A stretch of 64,000 nucleotides of DNA. It comes from JANMDU01 sp031376455. GTDB lineage: Bacteria; Pseudomonadota; Gammaproteobacteria; Burkholderiales; Burkholderiaceae_C. The notes under the pieces are model-generated. The model was given only the letters and a program-made list of their open reading frames with translations. It had not been told where the DNA came from and ran no database searches. A program made the position numbers and the translations under genes. The DNA lies in the NCBI GenBank assembly GCA_031376455.1, contig JANMDU010000086.1, positions 28,834 to 92,833 of the forward strand. The letters are read 5' to 3'. This document shows, in pieces, positions 1 through 7,957 of this stretch (position 1 is the first letter of the stretch; every line of letters starts with the position of its first letter).

Positions 1-1
1 C

Positions 2-466
2 TTGCTCGGGCTCGACAAGATCATTTGGCTGCCCGGTATCAAAGGCAAAGACATCACCGATGGGCACACAGATTTTTATGCGCGCTTTGTGAGGCCCGGT
101 GTGGTGATGGCGGGCTACGATCCCGATCCCGCATCGTATGACCATGCCGTAACGAAGAGGCATCTTGAGATGCTGCGCGCGGCCACCGATGCGAAGGGCA
201 AGCGGCTGGAAGTCATCGTGTTGGATGCGCCCACAGATGTGCGCGAAGCCTATGCATCAGACGAGTTTGCTTCCGGCTATATCGGTTATTACGTTTGCAA
301 CGGCGCGGTGATCGCCCAGCAATTCGGTGACGCCAAGGCTGATTTGGCTGCAAAGCGCGCGCTTCAAAAAGCCTTTCCCAGCCGCGTGATTGAGCAAATT
401 GCCATGGATGGCATCGCCTCTGGCGGCGGCAGTATTCATTGCGCGACGCAGCAAGAGCCTGCTTAA
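2..466 (+). CDS. aguA: Agmatine deiminase (PAD family), C-terminal part
   Basis: The 3' end of a gene that begins before the window. The family hydrolyses agmatine to N-carbamoylputrescine and ammonia in arginine/polyamine metabolism. Visible are the 'TDGHTDF' segment carrying the catalytic His region and, near the C-terminus, 'GGGSIHCATQQ', whose Cys is the nucleophile that forms the covalent amidino intermediate. About 154 residues remain of the usual 340-370. A TTG at the first base could in principle be a start, but the conserved N-terminal half is missing, so this is a gene cut by the window edge. A related arginine-deiminase-fold enzyme cannot be fully excluded from this half alone. Confidence 0.85.
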   Translation: MLGLDKIIWLPGIKGKDITDGHTDFYARFVRPGVVMAGYDPDPASYDHAVTKRHLEMLRAATDAKGKRLEVIVLDAPTDVREAYASDEFASGYIGYYVCNGAVIAQQFGDAKADLAAKRALQKAFPSRVIEQIAMDGIASGGGSIHCATQQEPA

Positions 467-486
467 AAAGCGAGGTCTGCCAGCAT

Positions 487-1908
487 TCACTGAGCCCTGA
501 GCTTCTTCACATTGTCCATCGCTGCCATGCCATTGGCGCGTAATTCGGTGAGGATGGCGATTTTCTCGTGATCGTCTTCTTGAATGCTGGCGGTCATTTT
601 GCTGAAGCCATCCAAGCGGCTACTTGTCATCCAGTGGCGTAGTTTTTTGTCTTGTCCCCAGCGCACTTGGTTGGCCATATTGCCCATGGTCGACGCGATG
701 TAGCCTGCGATGTTGCGCGGGAAGGGGACGACTTTGCAGAGTTGGTTTTTAATTGTGTCATCGTCGTAATGCATTTCCACATAGGCGCAGACGGCTGCGC
801 TGAAGCTGATCAGTGGTGTGCGCACGAGCTTGGGGACGATCAGGCCGGGTTGGAAGATAGCTGCCATTTCGTCTTGCGGGTGGCCTTTGTCTACGCCCGA
901 GGCGGTGCAGTTAATGTAGAGCGTATTTGCAGGCATGCTGACCCGGCCATCTGCGAGTACCAAAGCATCCTTTTCAATCGCCTGTACTCGGCCTTTGCGG
1001 ATGACTTGTTTGATTTGCCGAAGCAGCGCAACCTCTCCCTCAGACATCGTGGCGTAGTGAAACATGCGCGGCGTTTGACTGCGATCAATACGCAGCATCT
1101 GGCCGGAAGCCTCAAGGCGCTCAAACAGGTCATCCACGCTTGTGGCCTCGGCCAGCGCTTTCATTTGGCTTGCCACTCCGCCTATCGAATGCGCGAAAAA
1201 CTCCTCTCCCGGCTGCGTCGTGATGCGGTTGACCAGCCATGAATCGCGCGGCATGACCCAATGAATGCTCTCGGGCGCAGCGCCGCAGGTCAGTAGCCAA
1301 ACAGCGGCATCCATCGCCGTCTTGCCAGCGCCAAGAATACAAAAGTTTTTCGGACGATCATCATTTTGCCAAATCTGCGTGAGCTGTGTGGGCGAGGCGA
1401 GGCGCACACTTGTCGATACTTTGAATTTTGGCACTGTAGTGGCCGGCACTTGGGGCGTGAAAAAAGTAGCGTCTACCAGCTTTTTGCGCACCGTGATCTG
1501 CGTCTCTTGCCCAGAGAGGATGGATTGCACGCTCGCTGTGCCATTTTCTAGCCTCAAGTATTCGCTCATCGGCAGATAAGTCACCCGGGTGCTGGGCAGT
1601 AAGCTTTGCTGCATCACTTTGTGAAAGTAGCCCGTGACTTCTGCGCCGCTGGCCAGCTCATAAAGCCCCGCGTTATGCCCACCGGTGTCTTTGCGCCGCG
1701 TGCCCAGCTCCAGCGAATTCACGCCATAGAAAGCGGATGGCTGATGCAGCGCCACAAACGGATAAGCATCGTTCCAATGCCCACCGGGCTGCGCGTGCTT
1801 GTCCACGATCGTGATGTGCGCATCGCTTTCAGCCAAAAGTGTGTCGGCAAACGACAAGCCGGTCGCGCCAGCGCCGATGATGAGATAGTCTGTGTCAAAG
1901 CGATTCAT
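487..1908 (-). CDS. FAD/NAD(P)-binding monooxygenase-like protein
   Basis: A 473-residue protein with an N-terminal FAD Rossmann motif (GAGATG, residues 12-17) and 'PGGHWNDAYPF' as in flavin-containing and Baeyer-Villiger monooxygenases. A second dinucleotide fold, 'ILGAGKTAMD', lies near residues 191-200 and probably binds NADPH. The spacing fits the two-dinucleotide-domain flavin oxidoreductases. The substrate cannot be read from the sequence. It converges with the agmatine deiminase gene (20 bp between stops) and diverges from pgeF about 70 bp away. It could be a lysine/ornithine N-hydroxylase relative or a carotenoid-type oxidoreductase; only the fold is safe. Confidence 0.75.
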   Translation of the reverse strand: MNRFDTDYLIIGAGATGLSFADTLLAESDAHITIVDKHAQPGGHWNDAYPFVALHQPSAFYGVNSLELGTRRKDTGGHNAGLYELASGAEVTGYFHKVMQQSLLPSTRVTYLPMSEYLRLENGTASVQSILSGQETQITVRKKLVDATFFTPQVPATTVPKFKVSTSVRLASPTQLTQIWQNDDRPKNFCILGAGKTAMDAAVWLLTCGAAPESIHWVMPRDSWLVNRITTQPGEEFFAHSIGGVASQMKALAEATSVDDLFERLEASGQMLRIDRSQTPRMFHYATMSEGEVALLRQIKQVIRKGRVQAIEKDALVLADGRVSMPANTLYINCTASGVDKGHPQDEMAAIFQPGLIVPKLVRTPLISFSAAVCAYVEMHYDDDTIKNQLCKVVPFPRNIAGYIASTMGNMANQVRWGQDKKLRHWMTSSRLDGFSKMTASIQEDDHEKIAILTELRANGMAAMDNVKKLRAQ

Positions 1909-1979
1909 GTGATTCTTTCGTGATGATGAAGATGCTAGCAGAGCGGCTAAGCGCTTGCCTACAATGCGAGAGAGGCTTT

Positions 1980-2777
1980 ATGACAACTTCTTTGTTTCAA
2001 CCCGACTGGCCTGTGCCGCCCCATGTACGTAGCGCTTGTAGCTTGCGATCAGGTGGGGTGTCTGATGCGCCTTTTGACTCGCTCAATCTTGGGGATCATG
2101 TGGGTGATGATGCAGCGGCAGTTGCCCGTAATCGAGAGAGATATGCGAATGCGCTGCAAGCCAAGCCGGTGTATTTAAAGCAGGTGCATGGCTTTGATGT
2201 GGTGAAGCTCGATGCGCGAACATTGGATGGCACGCTGGCCGATGCTTGCGTCACAACTGAGAAAAACCTTGCTTGCACGATCATGGTGGCGGATTGTTTG
2301 CCGGTTCTGTTTTGCAATCGCGAGGGCACGCTGGCGGGCGCTGCGCATGCGGGTTGGCGCGGCTTGTGTGGGAACGAAGGTATCGGTGTTTTAGAGCAGA
2401 TCTTTAAGCGTTTTGAGCAGCTAGCCGGCATAAAAACTGCGCAGAGTGCTACTGAATCTATAGCAACAGATCTACTGGTCTGGCTTGGGCCGTGCATTGG
2501 GCCGTCTGCTTTTGAAGTAGGCGCGGAAGTGCGGGAGGCGTTTGTGCAGTCAGATGAAAACGCCGCTTTGCATTTCAAAGCAGTTGCAGGCGGCAAATTT
2601 TTGGGCGATCTTCAAGCGCTAGCTCGGCAGCGCTTGGCCAAACTCGGCATCAATCAGATTTACGGCAACGATGGCACGCAGCCATGGTGTACTGCTGGCA
2701 ACCCTTCAAACTTCTTTTCGCACCGGCGCGACAAGCTCAGCGGACGCTTCGCGGCCAGCATCTGGCTGCACGCCTGA
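1980..2777 (+). CDS. pgeF: Peptidoglycan editing factor / LACC1-type purine nucleoside phosphorylase (DUF152, YfiH)
   Basis: About 265 residues of the YfiH/LACC1 family, copper/zinc-binding enzymes with purine nucleoside phosphorylase and adenosine deaminase activity, also linked to peptidoglycan editing. Seen are 'SGGVS..PFDSLNLG', the His of 'KQVHG', the Cys of 'VADCLPV', and 'HAGWRG'. The ATG at 1980 follows a purine-rich GAGAGAGG and gives the family's normal N-terminus; an in-frame start at 1920 would add unconserved residues. Residues about 142-163 ('RFEQLAGIKTAQSATESIA') are an in-frame copy of short repeat SR, placed between the two conserved halves. The 3' end overlaps the oppositely oriented small membrane gene by 72 bp. 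Confidence 0.9.
   Translation: MTTSLFQPDWPVPPHVRSACSLRSGGVSDAPFDSLNLGDHVGDDAAAVARNRERYANALQAKPVYLKQVHGFDVVKLDARTLDGTLADACVTTEKNLACTIMVADCLPVLFCNREGTLAGAAHAGWRGLCGNEGIGVLEQIFKRFEQLAGIKTAQSATESIATDLLVWLGPCIGPSAFEVGAEVREAFVQSDENAALHFKAVAGGKFLGDLQALARQRLAKLGINQIYGNDGTQPWCTAGNPSNFFSHRRDKLSGRFAASIWLHA
2404..2467 (+). repeat. SR short palindromic repeat, in-frame in pgeF
   Basis: A full-length copy: TTTAAGCG-TTTT leader, TAGCCGGCATAAAA core, TGCGCAGAGTGCTA, then the AT-rich CTGAATCTATAG tail hairpin. It is read as 'LAGIKTAQSATESIA' in pgeF without a frameshift or stop. One of 16 clear copies in the window. Confidence 0.85.
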
Positions 2778-3038
2778 AACATTGCCAGCATTTGGCTCTT
2801 TTGAGGGCTCATCCGAGCTCGCATTCGCGCGCAATTGCGCCAGCTCCGCCACATCCTTTTTTTGCCGTGCCCGATTGCGCATCGGCGTACCCATGAGGTA
2901 CATCAAGATGATGCAGGGCAGGACGCCGTACAGCACAAACGTGACGATGGCGCCGAGCACCGTGCCATTTGGGGCAGTGGCTTCGGCCACGCTCATCATG
3001 ACGACGACATACATCCAAGCAATAGCGACTAAATACAT
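2706..3038 (-). CDS. Small membrane protein of unknown function
   Basis: A 110-residue protein with two hydrophobic segments (about residues 3-17 and 28-47), then a basic 'MRNRARQKK' stretch and a low-complexity polar tail. This suggests a two-pass inner-membrane protein with a cytoplasmic tail. I do not recognise a family. It converges with pgeF and overlaps its last 72 bp, which makes the tail partly constrained by the opposite strand. The clean hydrophobic pattern and the non-overlapping N-terminal two thirds argue for a real gene rather than a shadow. Confidence 0.6.
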   Translation of the reverse strand: MYLVAIAWMYVVVMMSVAEATAPNGTVLGAIVTFVLYGVLPCIILMYLMGTPMRNRARQKKDVAELAQLRANASSDEPSKEPNAGNVSGVQPDAGREASAELVAPVRKEV

Positions 3039-3137
3039 GTTGGAATGCCTCGAAGGGTGGGTTGTTAGGGATGGAGTAGCTGGGCAGAAACCGCTAGGCT
3101 ATGCCAGATAAGAATAGAAGCCATGACGAAAAAATTG

Positions 3138-3151
3138 TTGCAGTGCAGCAG
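3138..3151. promoter_or_regulatory. TGC-rich candidate PhaR site upstream of phaC
   Basis: TTGCAGTGCAGCAG lies about 75 bp before phaC and resembles the TGC-rich sites bound by the PHB-responsive repressor PhaR in other proteobacteria. A CGGG-TAAT-CCCG inverted repeat follows at 3167-3178. The assignment rests on general resemblance only. Confidence 0.25.
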
Positions 3152-3224
3152 AAACTAAGGGATACTCGGGTAATCCCGAATAGTTAAGCATTCGGAGTAC
3201 AAATCAAAGAATTTGGAGACAAGC

Positions 3225-4850
3225 ATGAATTTTGAAGCATTCGCGCCCATGCAGTTGGACGCGGCGGCTATGCTGCAGTTGCAGCAAGGCTATTTGAAGG
3301 ATATGCAAGCGCTGGTGAGCAGTGGTTTGCAATCGCAACCGCAGCAGGTCACGGACCGGCGCTTTTCTAGCGAAGCTTGGGGCGCAAATCCTGTGGCCAA
3401 CTTCACGACCGCTTTGTATTTGCTCAACGCCCGAGCCATGATGCAAATGGTGGAGTGCGTGCAGGCTGATGAGAAAACCAAAGCCCGTCTTCGTTTTGCC
3501 ACGGAGCAGCAAATTGCGGCAGCAGCGCCATCGAATTTTCTCGCGCTCAATCCAGATGCTTTGAAAAAGGCCGTAGATTCGCAAGGCCAGAGCATCGCCC
3601 AGGGCATGCAAAACATGCTGGCCGATATGCAGCGCGGCCATATGTCGATGACCGATGAGAGCCAGTTTGAAGTGGGCCGCAATGTGGGCACGACAGAAGG
3701 CGCAGTGGTTTTTGAAAATGAATTTTTTCAACTGATTGAATACAAGCCGCTCACAAGCCAAGTGCATGAAAAGCCTTTTCTGGTGATTCCGCCCTGCATC
3801 AACAAGTTTTATATTCTCGATTTGCAGCCAGCGAACTCCATGGTGCGCCATCTCGTGCAGGAAGGTCATCGCACCTTTGTGATCAGCTGGCGCAATCCTG
3901 ATGAGTCGATGAAGGACAAGACTTGGGATGATTACATTGAGCATGCTGCTATCAAGGCGATAGCATTCTGCGCAGATTCTATGCCGGCTACTGGCACTAA
4001 ACGCTTAAAGAATTCAAAGATGCCGCAAGGCGCGATCAACGCGTTGGGCTTTTGCGTGGGCGGCACGATTTTGGGCACCGCGCTTGCTGTATTAGCCGCA
4101 AGAGGTGAAAAGCCAGTGGCTAGCGCGACGTTTCTCACCACGTTTTTAGATTTTTCCGATACCGGCATTCTCGATATCTTCATCGACGAAGACAGCGTGA
4201 AAAAGCGCGAGCAGCAGTATGCACAAGGCGGCCTGCTCAAAGGCCAAGAGCTCGCCTCTACTTTCAGTTTCTTACGCCCCAATGATTTGGTGTGGAATTA
4301 TGTGGTGGGCAATTATTTGAAGGGCGAGACACCGCCGCCTTTTGATTTGCTGTACTGGAATTCGGATGCCACGAATCTGCCCGGTCCGTTTTACGCTTGG
4401 TATTTGCGAAATACGTATCTCGAGAACAATTTGCGCAAACCCGGTAAGCTAAACGTTTGTGGTCAGAAGCTTGATTTGAGCAAGATTGACATTCCGGCCT
4501 ACATTTATGGCTCGCGCGAAGACCATATCGTGCCGATTTCAGGTGCTTACCAAACGACGCAAATTTTGAGCGGTAAAAAGCGTTTCGTGATGGGCGCAAG
4601 CGGTCACATCGCTGGCGTGATCAATGCGCCAGCGGCGAAGAAGCGAAGCCATTGGATCGGCAAAGAAAACCACTTTCCTTCAACGCAAGTTGAGTGGCTG
4701 GTTAATGCCAAAGAGCATCCGGGTAGCTGGTGGACCGATTGGTTTGCTTGGCTCAAACCTCACGCTGGCAAACTGATCGCTGCGCCACGCACCTACTCCG
4801 CCAAGCCCATAGAGCCTGCGCCAGGGCGCTACGTGAAGGCTAAGGCTTGA
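3225..4850 (+). CDS. phaC: Class I poly(3-hydroxyalkanoate) synthase
   Basis: A 541-residue class I PHA synthase, which polymerises (R)-3-hydroxybutyryl-CoA at the granule surface. The nucleophile Cys277 lies in 'GFCVGGT'. The catalytic Asp is in 'YGSREDHIVP' and the catalytic His in 'GASGHIAGVI'; the C-terminus 'EPAPGRYVKAKA' is typical of the Cupriavidus type. The ATG at 3225 follows TTGGAGAC. Residues about 242-262, roughly 15 before the nucleophile, are an inserted SR copy ('AIAFCADSMPATGTKRLK'). As I recall the Cupriavidus protein, a shorter segment leads straight to the lipase-like box there. Followed by phaA and phaB in the usual PHB order; a possible PhaR-type TGC-rich site lies upstream. 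Confidence 0.97.
   Translation: MNFEAFAPMQLDAAAMLQLQQGYLKDMQALVSSGLQSQPQQVTDRRFSSEAWGANPVANFTTALYLLNARAMMQMVECVQADEKTKARLRFATEQQIAAAAPSNFLALNPDALKKAVDSQGQSIAQGMQNMLADMQRGHMSMTDESQFEVGRNVGTTEGAVVFENEFFQLIEYKPLTSQVHEKPFLVIPPCINKFYILDLQPANSMVRHLVQEGHRTFVISWRNPDESMKDKTWDDYIEHAAIKAIAFCADSMPATGTKRLKNSKMPQGAINALGFCVGGTILGTALAVLAARGEKPVASATFLTTFLDFSDTGILDIFIDEDSVKKREQQYAQGGLLKGQELASTFSFLRPNDLVWNYVVGNYLKGETPPPFDLLYWNSDATNLPGPFYAWYLRNTYLENNLRKPGKLNVCGQKLDLSKIDIPAYIYGSREDHIVPISGAYQTTQILSGKKRFVMGASGHIAGVINAPAAKKRSHWIGKENHFPSTQVEWLVNAKEHPGSWWTDWFAWLKPHAGKLIAAPRTYSAKPIEPAPGRYVKAKA
3947..4010 (-). repeat. SR copy, reverse orientation, in-frame in phaC
   Basis: The reverse complement of the SR consensus: GCTATCAAGGCGATAGC tail hairpin, then TTCTGCGCAG, TATGCCGGC, GGCACT and CGCTTAAA. 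It is read as 'AIKAIAFCADSMPATGTKRLK' just before the catalytic Cys region of PHA synthase. Confidence 0.85.
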
Positions 4851-4868
4851 GCGAAACTAAAAAATGAA

Positions 4869-4951
4869 GAACACGGAAGACACTGAAACTTCACAAAAGA
4901 CACAGAAAAAACTTCCGTGACTTCCGTGTAATTTCAGTGACTTCTGTGTTC
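4869..4951. repeat. Inverted repeat between phaC and phaA
   Basis: The 20-bp arms 4869-4888 and 4932-4951 are inverted copies with two mismatches. The interior is built from ACTTCCGTG / CTTCTGTG-like units. It probably forms a hairpin in the phaC-phaA mRNA. A related unit rich in GCGTCTTCTGCG lies at 11605-11645, so this looks like a dispersed element; from memory, similar ACGGAAG/CTTCTGCGTC repeats are widespread in environmental bacteria. Confidence 0.6.
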
Positions 4952-4999
4952 AATAGACTTATTCCAACCAACCATCTCACCAAAAATTAAGGAAACATC

Positions 5000-6178
5000 A
5001 TGCAAGACATCGTTATCGTCTCCGCCGCGCGCACCGCCGTTGGCAAATTTGGCGGCTCGCTCGCTAAGGTCTCTGCACCTGAACTCGGCGCGATTGCCAT
5101 CAAAGAAGCCATCGCGCGAGCCAAACTCACGCCCGATCAGATCGGCGAAATCATCATGGGCCAAGTGCTCACAGCGGGCAGCGGGCAGAATCCCGCCCGC
5201 CAAGCGATGATGAAAGCTGGCGTCGCAAAAGAAACGCCAGCGCTCACGATCAACGCCGTTTGTGGTTCGGGCCTCAAAGCAGTGATGCTCGCTGCGCAAG
5301 CCGTGGCTTGGGGCGATAGCGATATCGTGGTGGCCGGTGGCCAAGAAAATATGAGCGCGTCTCCCCACGTCGTGATGGGAAGTCGCGATGGTCAGCGCAT
5401 GGGTGATTGGAAGATGATTGATTCGATGATCGTCGATGGCCTGTGGGATGTGTACAACCAATTTCACATGGGCATCACCGCTGAGAATGTGGCCAAGCTG
5501 CATGGCATCACGCGTGATATGCAAGATGCGTTAGCGCTTGGTTCACAAACCAAAGCCGCTGCCGCGCAAGCTGCGGGCAAATTTGCCGCCGAGATTGTGG
5601 ATGTGGTGATCCCGCAGAAGAAGGGCGATGCGATCACTTTCAATGCCGATGAATTCATCAACCGCAAAAGCACTGCAGAAGTCTTGGCTGGCCTGCGCCC
5701 TGCGTTTGACAAAGCAGGCTCGGTCACCGCTGGCAACGCAAGCGGCTTGAACGATGGCGCTGCAGCCGTCGTCGTGATGAGCGCTGCCAAAGCCGCAGCC
5801 CTAGGCCTCACGCCGCTTGCACGCATCGTGAGCTTTGGCACCACTGGGCTAGACCCCGCGACGATGGGCATGGGCCCGGTGCCTGCATCGCAAAAAGCCT
5901 TGCAACGCGCGGGTTGGAAAGCCTCGGATGTTGATTTGTTTGAGCTCAACGAAGCTTTCGCTGCACAAGCTTGCGCCGTCAATAAAGTGCTCGATATTGA
6001 TCCTGCTAAGGTCAATGTCAATGGCGGCGCGATTGCCATTGGCCATCCGATTGGCGCGTCCGGCTGCCGCATTTTGGTCACGCTCTTGCATGAGATGCAG
6101 CGCACGAATGCGAAGAAAGGCTTGGCTGCGCTGTGCATCGGCGGCGGCATGGGGGTTTCCCTCTGCGTTGAACGCTAA
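5000..6178 (+). CDS. phaA: Acetyl-CoA acetyltransferase (beta-ketothiolase)
   Basis: A 392-residue thiolase that condenses two acetyl-CoA to acetoacetyl-CoA, the first step of PHB synthesis. Visible are the acyl-enzyme Cys in 'NAVCGSGLKAV', the 'NGGAIAIGHPIGASG' box with the active-site His, and the C-terminal catalytic Cys region 'CIGGGMG'. Length and N-terminus ('MQDIVIVSAARTAVG') match biosynthetic thiolases. The ATG at 5000 follows AAGGAAACATC. It sits between phaC and phaB, about 150 bp after phaC, with an inverted repeat in the gap. A BktB-type substrate range cannot be excluded by sequence alone. Confidence 0.96.
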   Translation: MQDIVIVSAARTAVGKFGGSLAKVSAPELGAIAIKEAIARAKLTPDQIGEIIMGQVLTAGSGQNPARQAMMKAGVAKETPALTINAVCGSGLKAVMLAAQAVAWGDSDIVVAGGQENMSASPHVVMGSRDGQRMGDWKMIDSMIVDGLWDVYNQFHMGITAENVAKLHGITRDMQDALALGSQTKAAAAQAAGKFAAEIVDVVIPQKKGDAITFNADEFINRKSTAEVLAGLRPAFDKAGSVTAGNASGLNDGAAAVVVMSAAKAAALGLTPLARIVSFGTTGLDPATMGMGPVPASQKALQRAGWKASDVDLFELNEAFAAQACAVNKVLDIDPAKVNVNGGAIAIGHPIGASGCRILVTLLHEMQRTNAKKGLAALCIGGGMGVSLCVER

Positions 6179-6206
6179 GATTCACGTTAGAGTCAACAGC
6201 AGTATA

Positions 6207-6273
6207 TTTTTAAGCGTTTTTGGCACTTAGCCGGCATAAAACCTTCGCTGAGTGCTATCAAATTTATAGTAAT
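6207..6273 (+). repeat. SR copy in the phaA-phaB gap
   Basis: An intergenic full-length copy: TTTTTAAGCG leader, GGCACTTAGCCGGCATAAAA, a variant CTTCGCTGAGTGCTA, and the tail palindrome CTATCAAATTTATAG. It ends about 20 bp before phaB and adjoins its AAGAGGAAT ribosome-binding site. Confidence 0.85.
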
Positions 6274-6293
6274 CTCATTCAAGAGGAATCATC

Positions 6294-7031
6294 ATGAGTC
6301 AAAAAGTAGCCTACGTCACTGGCGGTATGGGTGGCATCGGGACCTCGATTTGCCAAGCGCTGCACAAGCGCGGTTTTACAGTGATTGCGGGCTGCGGCCC
6401 AACGCGTGACCATGCCAAATGGATCGCTGAGCAAGCTGCTTTGGGCTACACCTTCCACACTTCAGTGGGCAATGTCGCCGATTGGGATTCCACCGTGGAG
6501 GCGTTTACCAAGGCTAAAGCCGAGCACGGCCCAATTGATGTGCTCGTCAACAATGCCGGCATCACACGTGATCGCATGTTCCTCAAAATGACGCGCGAAG
6601 ATTGGGATTCTGTGATCGACACGAACTTGAACTCCATGTTCAATGTGACCAAACAAGTCGTGCCCGATATGGTGGAGCGCGGCTTTGGCCGCATCATCCA
6701 AATCAGCTCGGTCAACGGCGAAAAAGGCCAAGCTGGCCAGACGAATTACTCCGCCGCCAAAGCCGGAATGCACGGCTTCACCATGGCGCTCGCCCAAGAG
6801 ATGGCCGCCAAAGGTGTGACGGTCAACACCGTGAGCCCTGGCTACATTGGCACCGACATGGTCAAAGCCATCCGCCCCGACGTGTTGGAAAAAATCGTTG
6901 CGACAATTCCTGTGAAGCGCCTCGGCACGCCAGAAGAAATCGGCGGCATCGTCGGCTGGCTCGCAGGCGATGAATCCGGCTTTACCACCGGTGCAGATTT
7001 TTCATGCAACGGTGGTTTGCATATGGGCTGA
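6294..7031 (+). CDS. phaB: Acetoacetyl-CoA reductase
   Basis: A 245-residue short-chain dehydrogenase, NADPH-dependent, that makes (R)-3-hydroxybutyryl-CoA for PhaC. The cofactor motif 'TGGMGGIG' is at residues 9-16, followed by 'NNAGITRD', catalytic Ser in 'ISSVNG', and Tyr/Lys in 'YSAAKAG'. The sequence 'GQTNYSAAKAGMHGF' is specific for PhaB over FabG. AAGAGGAAT precedes the ATG. It completes the PHB operon; the phaA-phaB spacer carries an SR repeat that would be transcribed between them. Confidence 0.97.
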   Translation: MSQKVAYVTGGMGGIGTSICQALHKRGFTVIAGCGPTRDHAKWIAEQAALGYTFHTSVGNVADWDSTVEAFTKAKAEHGPIDVLVNNAGITRDRMFLKMTREDWDSVIDTNLNSMFNVTKQVVPDMVERGFGRIIQISSVNGEKGQAGQTNYSAAKAGMHGFTMALAQEMAAKGVTVNTVSPGYIGTDMVKAIRPDVLEKIVATIPVKRLGTPEEIGGIVGWLAGDESGFTTGADFSCNGGLHMG

Positions 7032-7054
7032 TGGGACATGCCGAGCCGCGAACC

Positions 7055-7321
7055 ATGCCCACCATCTCTACTTTCTTTGGGATCATCATCAGGATGTGGC
7101 ACGACGATCACCCGCCGATCCACATTCATGCTGAGTATCAAGGCTTTGAAGCTTTGATTGAAGTGCGTACGGGCTTGGTGCGCGAAGGTCAGTTACCTAG
7201 AAAAGTGGCAAGCATTGTGAAAGACTGGTGTTTGACGCACCAGTCTGAATTGCTGGACAATTGGGATCGAGCGCAGAAGTTTGAGCCACTGAACAAAATC
7301 CAAGGAGCTGATCGTGATTAA
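7055..7321 (+). CDS. DUF4160 protein
   Basis: An 88-residue protein with the DUF4160 signature 'DDHPPIHIHAEY' near residues 17-28. Function is unknown; the family is usually encoded beside DUF2442, and such pairs have been suggested to behave like toxin-antitoxin modules, without proof known to me. The ATG at 7055 gives the family N-terminus 'MPTISTFFGI'. It lies 23 bp after phaB and overlaps the next gene by 8 bp. The patch is AT-richer than the PHB genes, which suggests acquisition. Confidence 0.8.
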   Translation: MPTISTFFGIIIRMWHDDHPPIHIHAEYQGFEALIEVRTGLVREGQLPRKVASIVKDWCLTHQSELLDNWDRAQKFEPLNKIQGADRD

Positions 7322-7562
7322 GATTTTAAGTTGTAAGTCCGCCAGCGATTTCATTTTAGAGATCAAGTTCTCTAATGGGGAAACTGGACATTTTGATGGC
7401 CAAGCGTATTTGGAAAATCGAGCAGGTTTGTTGCTTGAGCCCTTGCGTGAAAAAGCCTATTTCAAACGGGCATTTATTGATGCTGGTGCGCTTTGCTGGC
7501 CCAACGGATTAGAGCTCTCAGGTGGCCGTGTACTAGAGCTTTGTAAGCTACTTATTTCTTAA
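7314..7562 (+). CDS. DUF2442 protein
   Basis: An 82-residue DUF2442-family protein ('FILEIKFSNGETGHFDG', 'GALCWPNGLELSG'). It starts with GTG at 7314 after AAGGAG and overlaps the DUF4160 gene by 8 bp, so the two are translationally coupled. The family is a small DNA-binding-like or regulatory domain of unproven function. A broken second DUF2442 start lies about 190 bp downstream. Confidence 0.8.
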   Translation: MIKILSCKSASDFILEIKFSNGETGHFDGQAYLENRAGLLLEPLREKAYFKRAFIDAGALCWPNGLELSGGRVLELCKLLIS

Positions 7563-7747
7563 CCTCTTCATCTTTCATTGAAATTTCTACGGCTGTGCCC
7601 ACGGCAGGGCGTACTCCTCCAAGGCAATAGAAGCTGGTGCGAGCTTTGATAGAGTTCACGCTGAGGAATTAATGTTGGATTGGCATTGACGGTGAATGGT
7701 GAATGGTGACGAGCCCTTCCGCACTGCCCCATTGCAGTGAGCCCCTC

Positions 7748-7822
7748 ATGAAAATTTTCAACGCAGCAGCGCTGCCTGACTATCAGCTTGAGTTGACCTA
7801 TACTGACGAAAGCGGTCCAACT
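7748..7822 (+). pseudogene. DUF2442 fragment in a degraded 395-bp gap
   Basis: The stretch from ATG 7748 reads 'MKIFNAAALPDYQLELTYTD' and resembles a DUF2442 N-terminus (start, short strand, 'LPDY.L...', acidic turn). The match stops near 7820 and the frame then continues with unrelated residues. I read it as the remnant of a second DUF2442 gene. The rest of 7563-7957 shows no supportable gene; its reverse strand holds a short 'LEEYALPWAQP' snippet followed at once by a stop, perhaps another remnant. Confidence 0.45.
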
Positions 7823-7957
7823 CCGGCAGCGACGACATCGGGCGTAAGACCTTCGCATGGTCGGTTCTCCTCGTGTATTCCGGTCAGTGATTATTTTTTT
7901 AAAATTTCGTTGGTTTCTCATGCAACGAACCTACATAAACGGCTTCAATAGAAAAAA

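Noticed and set aside
652..1242. Open frame opposite the monooxygenase-like gene
   Set aside because: It lies entirely antisense to a well-supported flavoprotein gene, is His/Cys-rich with no domain pattern, and is a codon-usage shadow.
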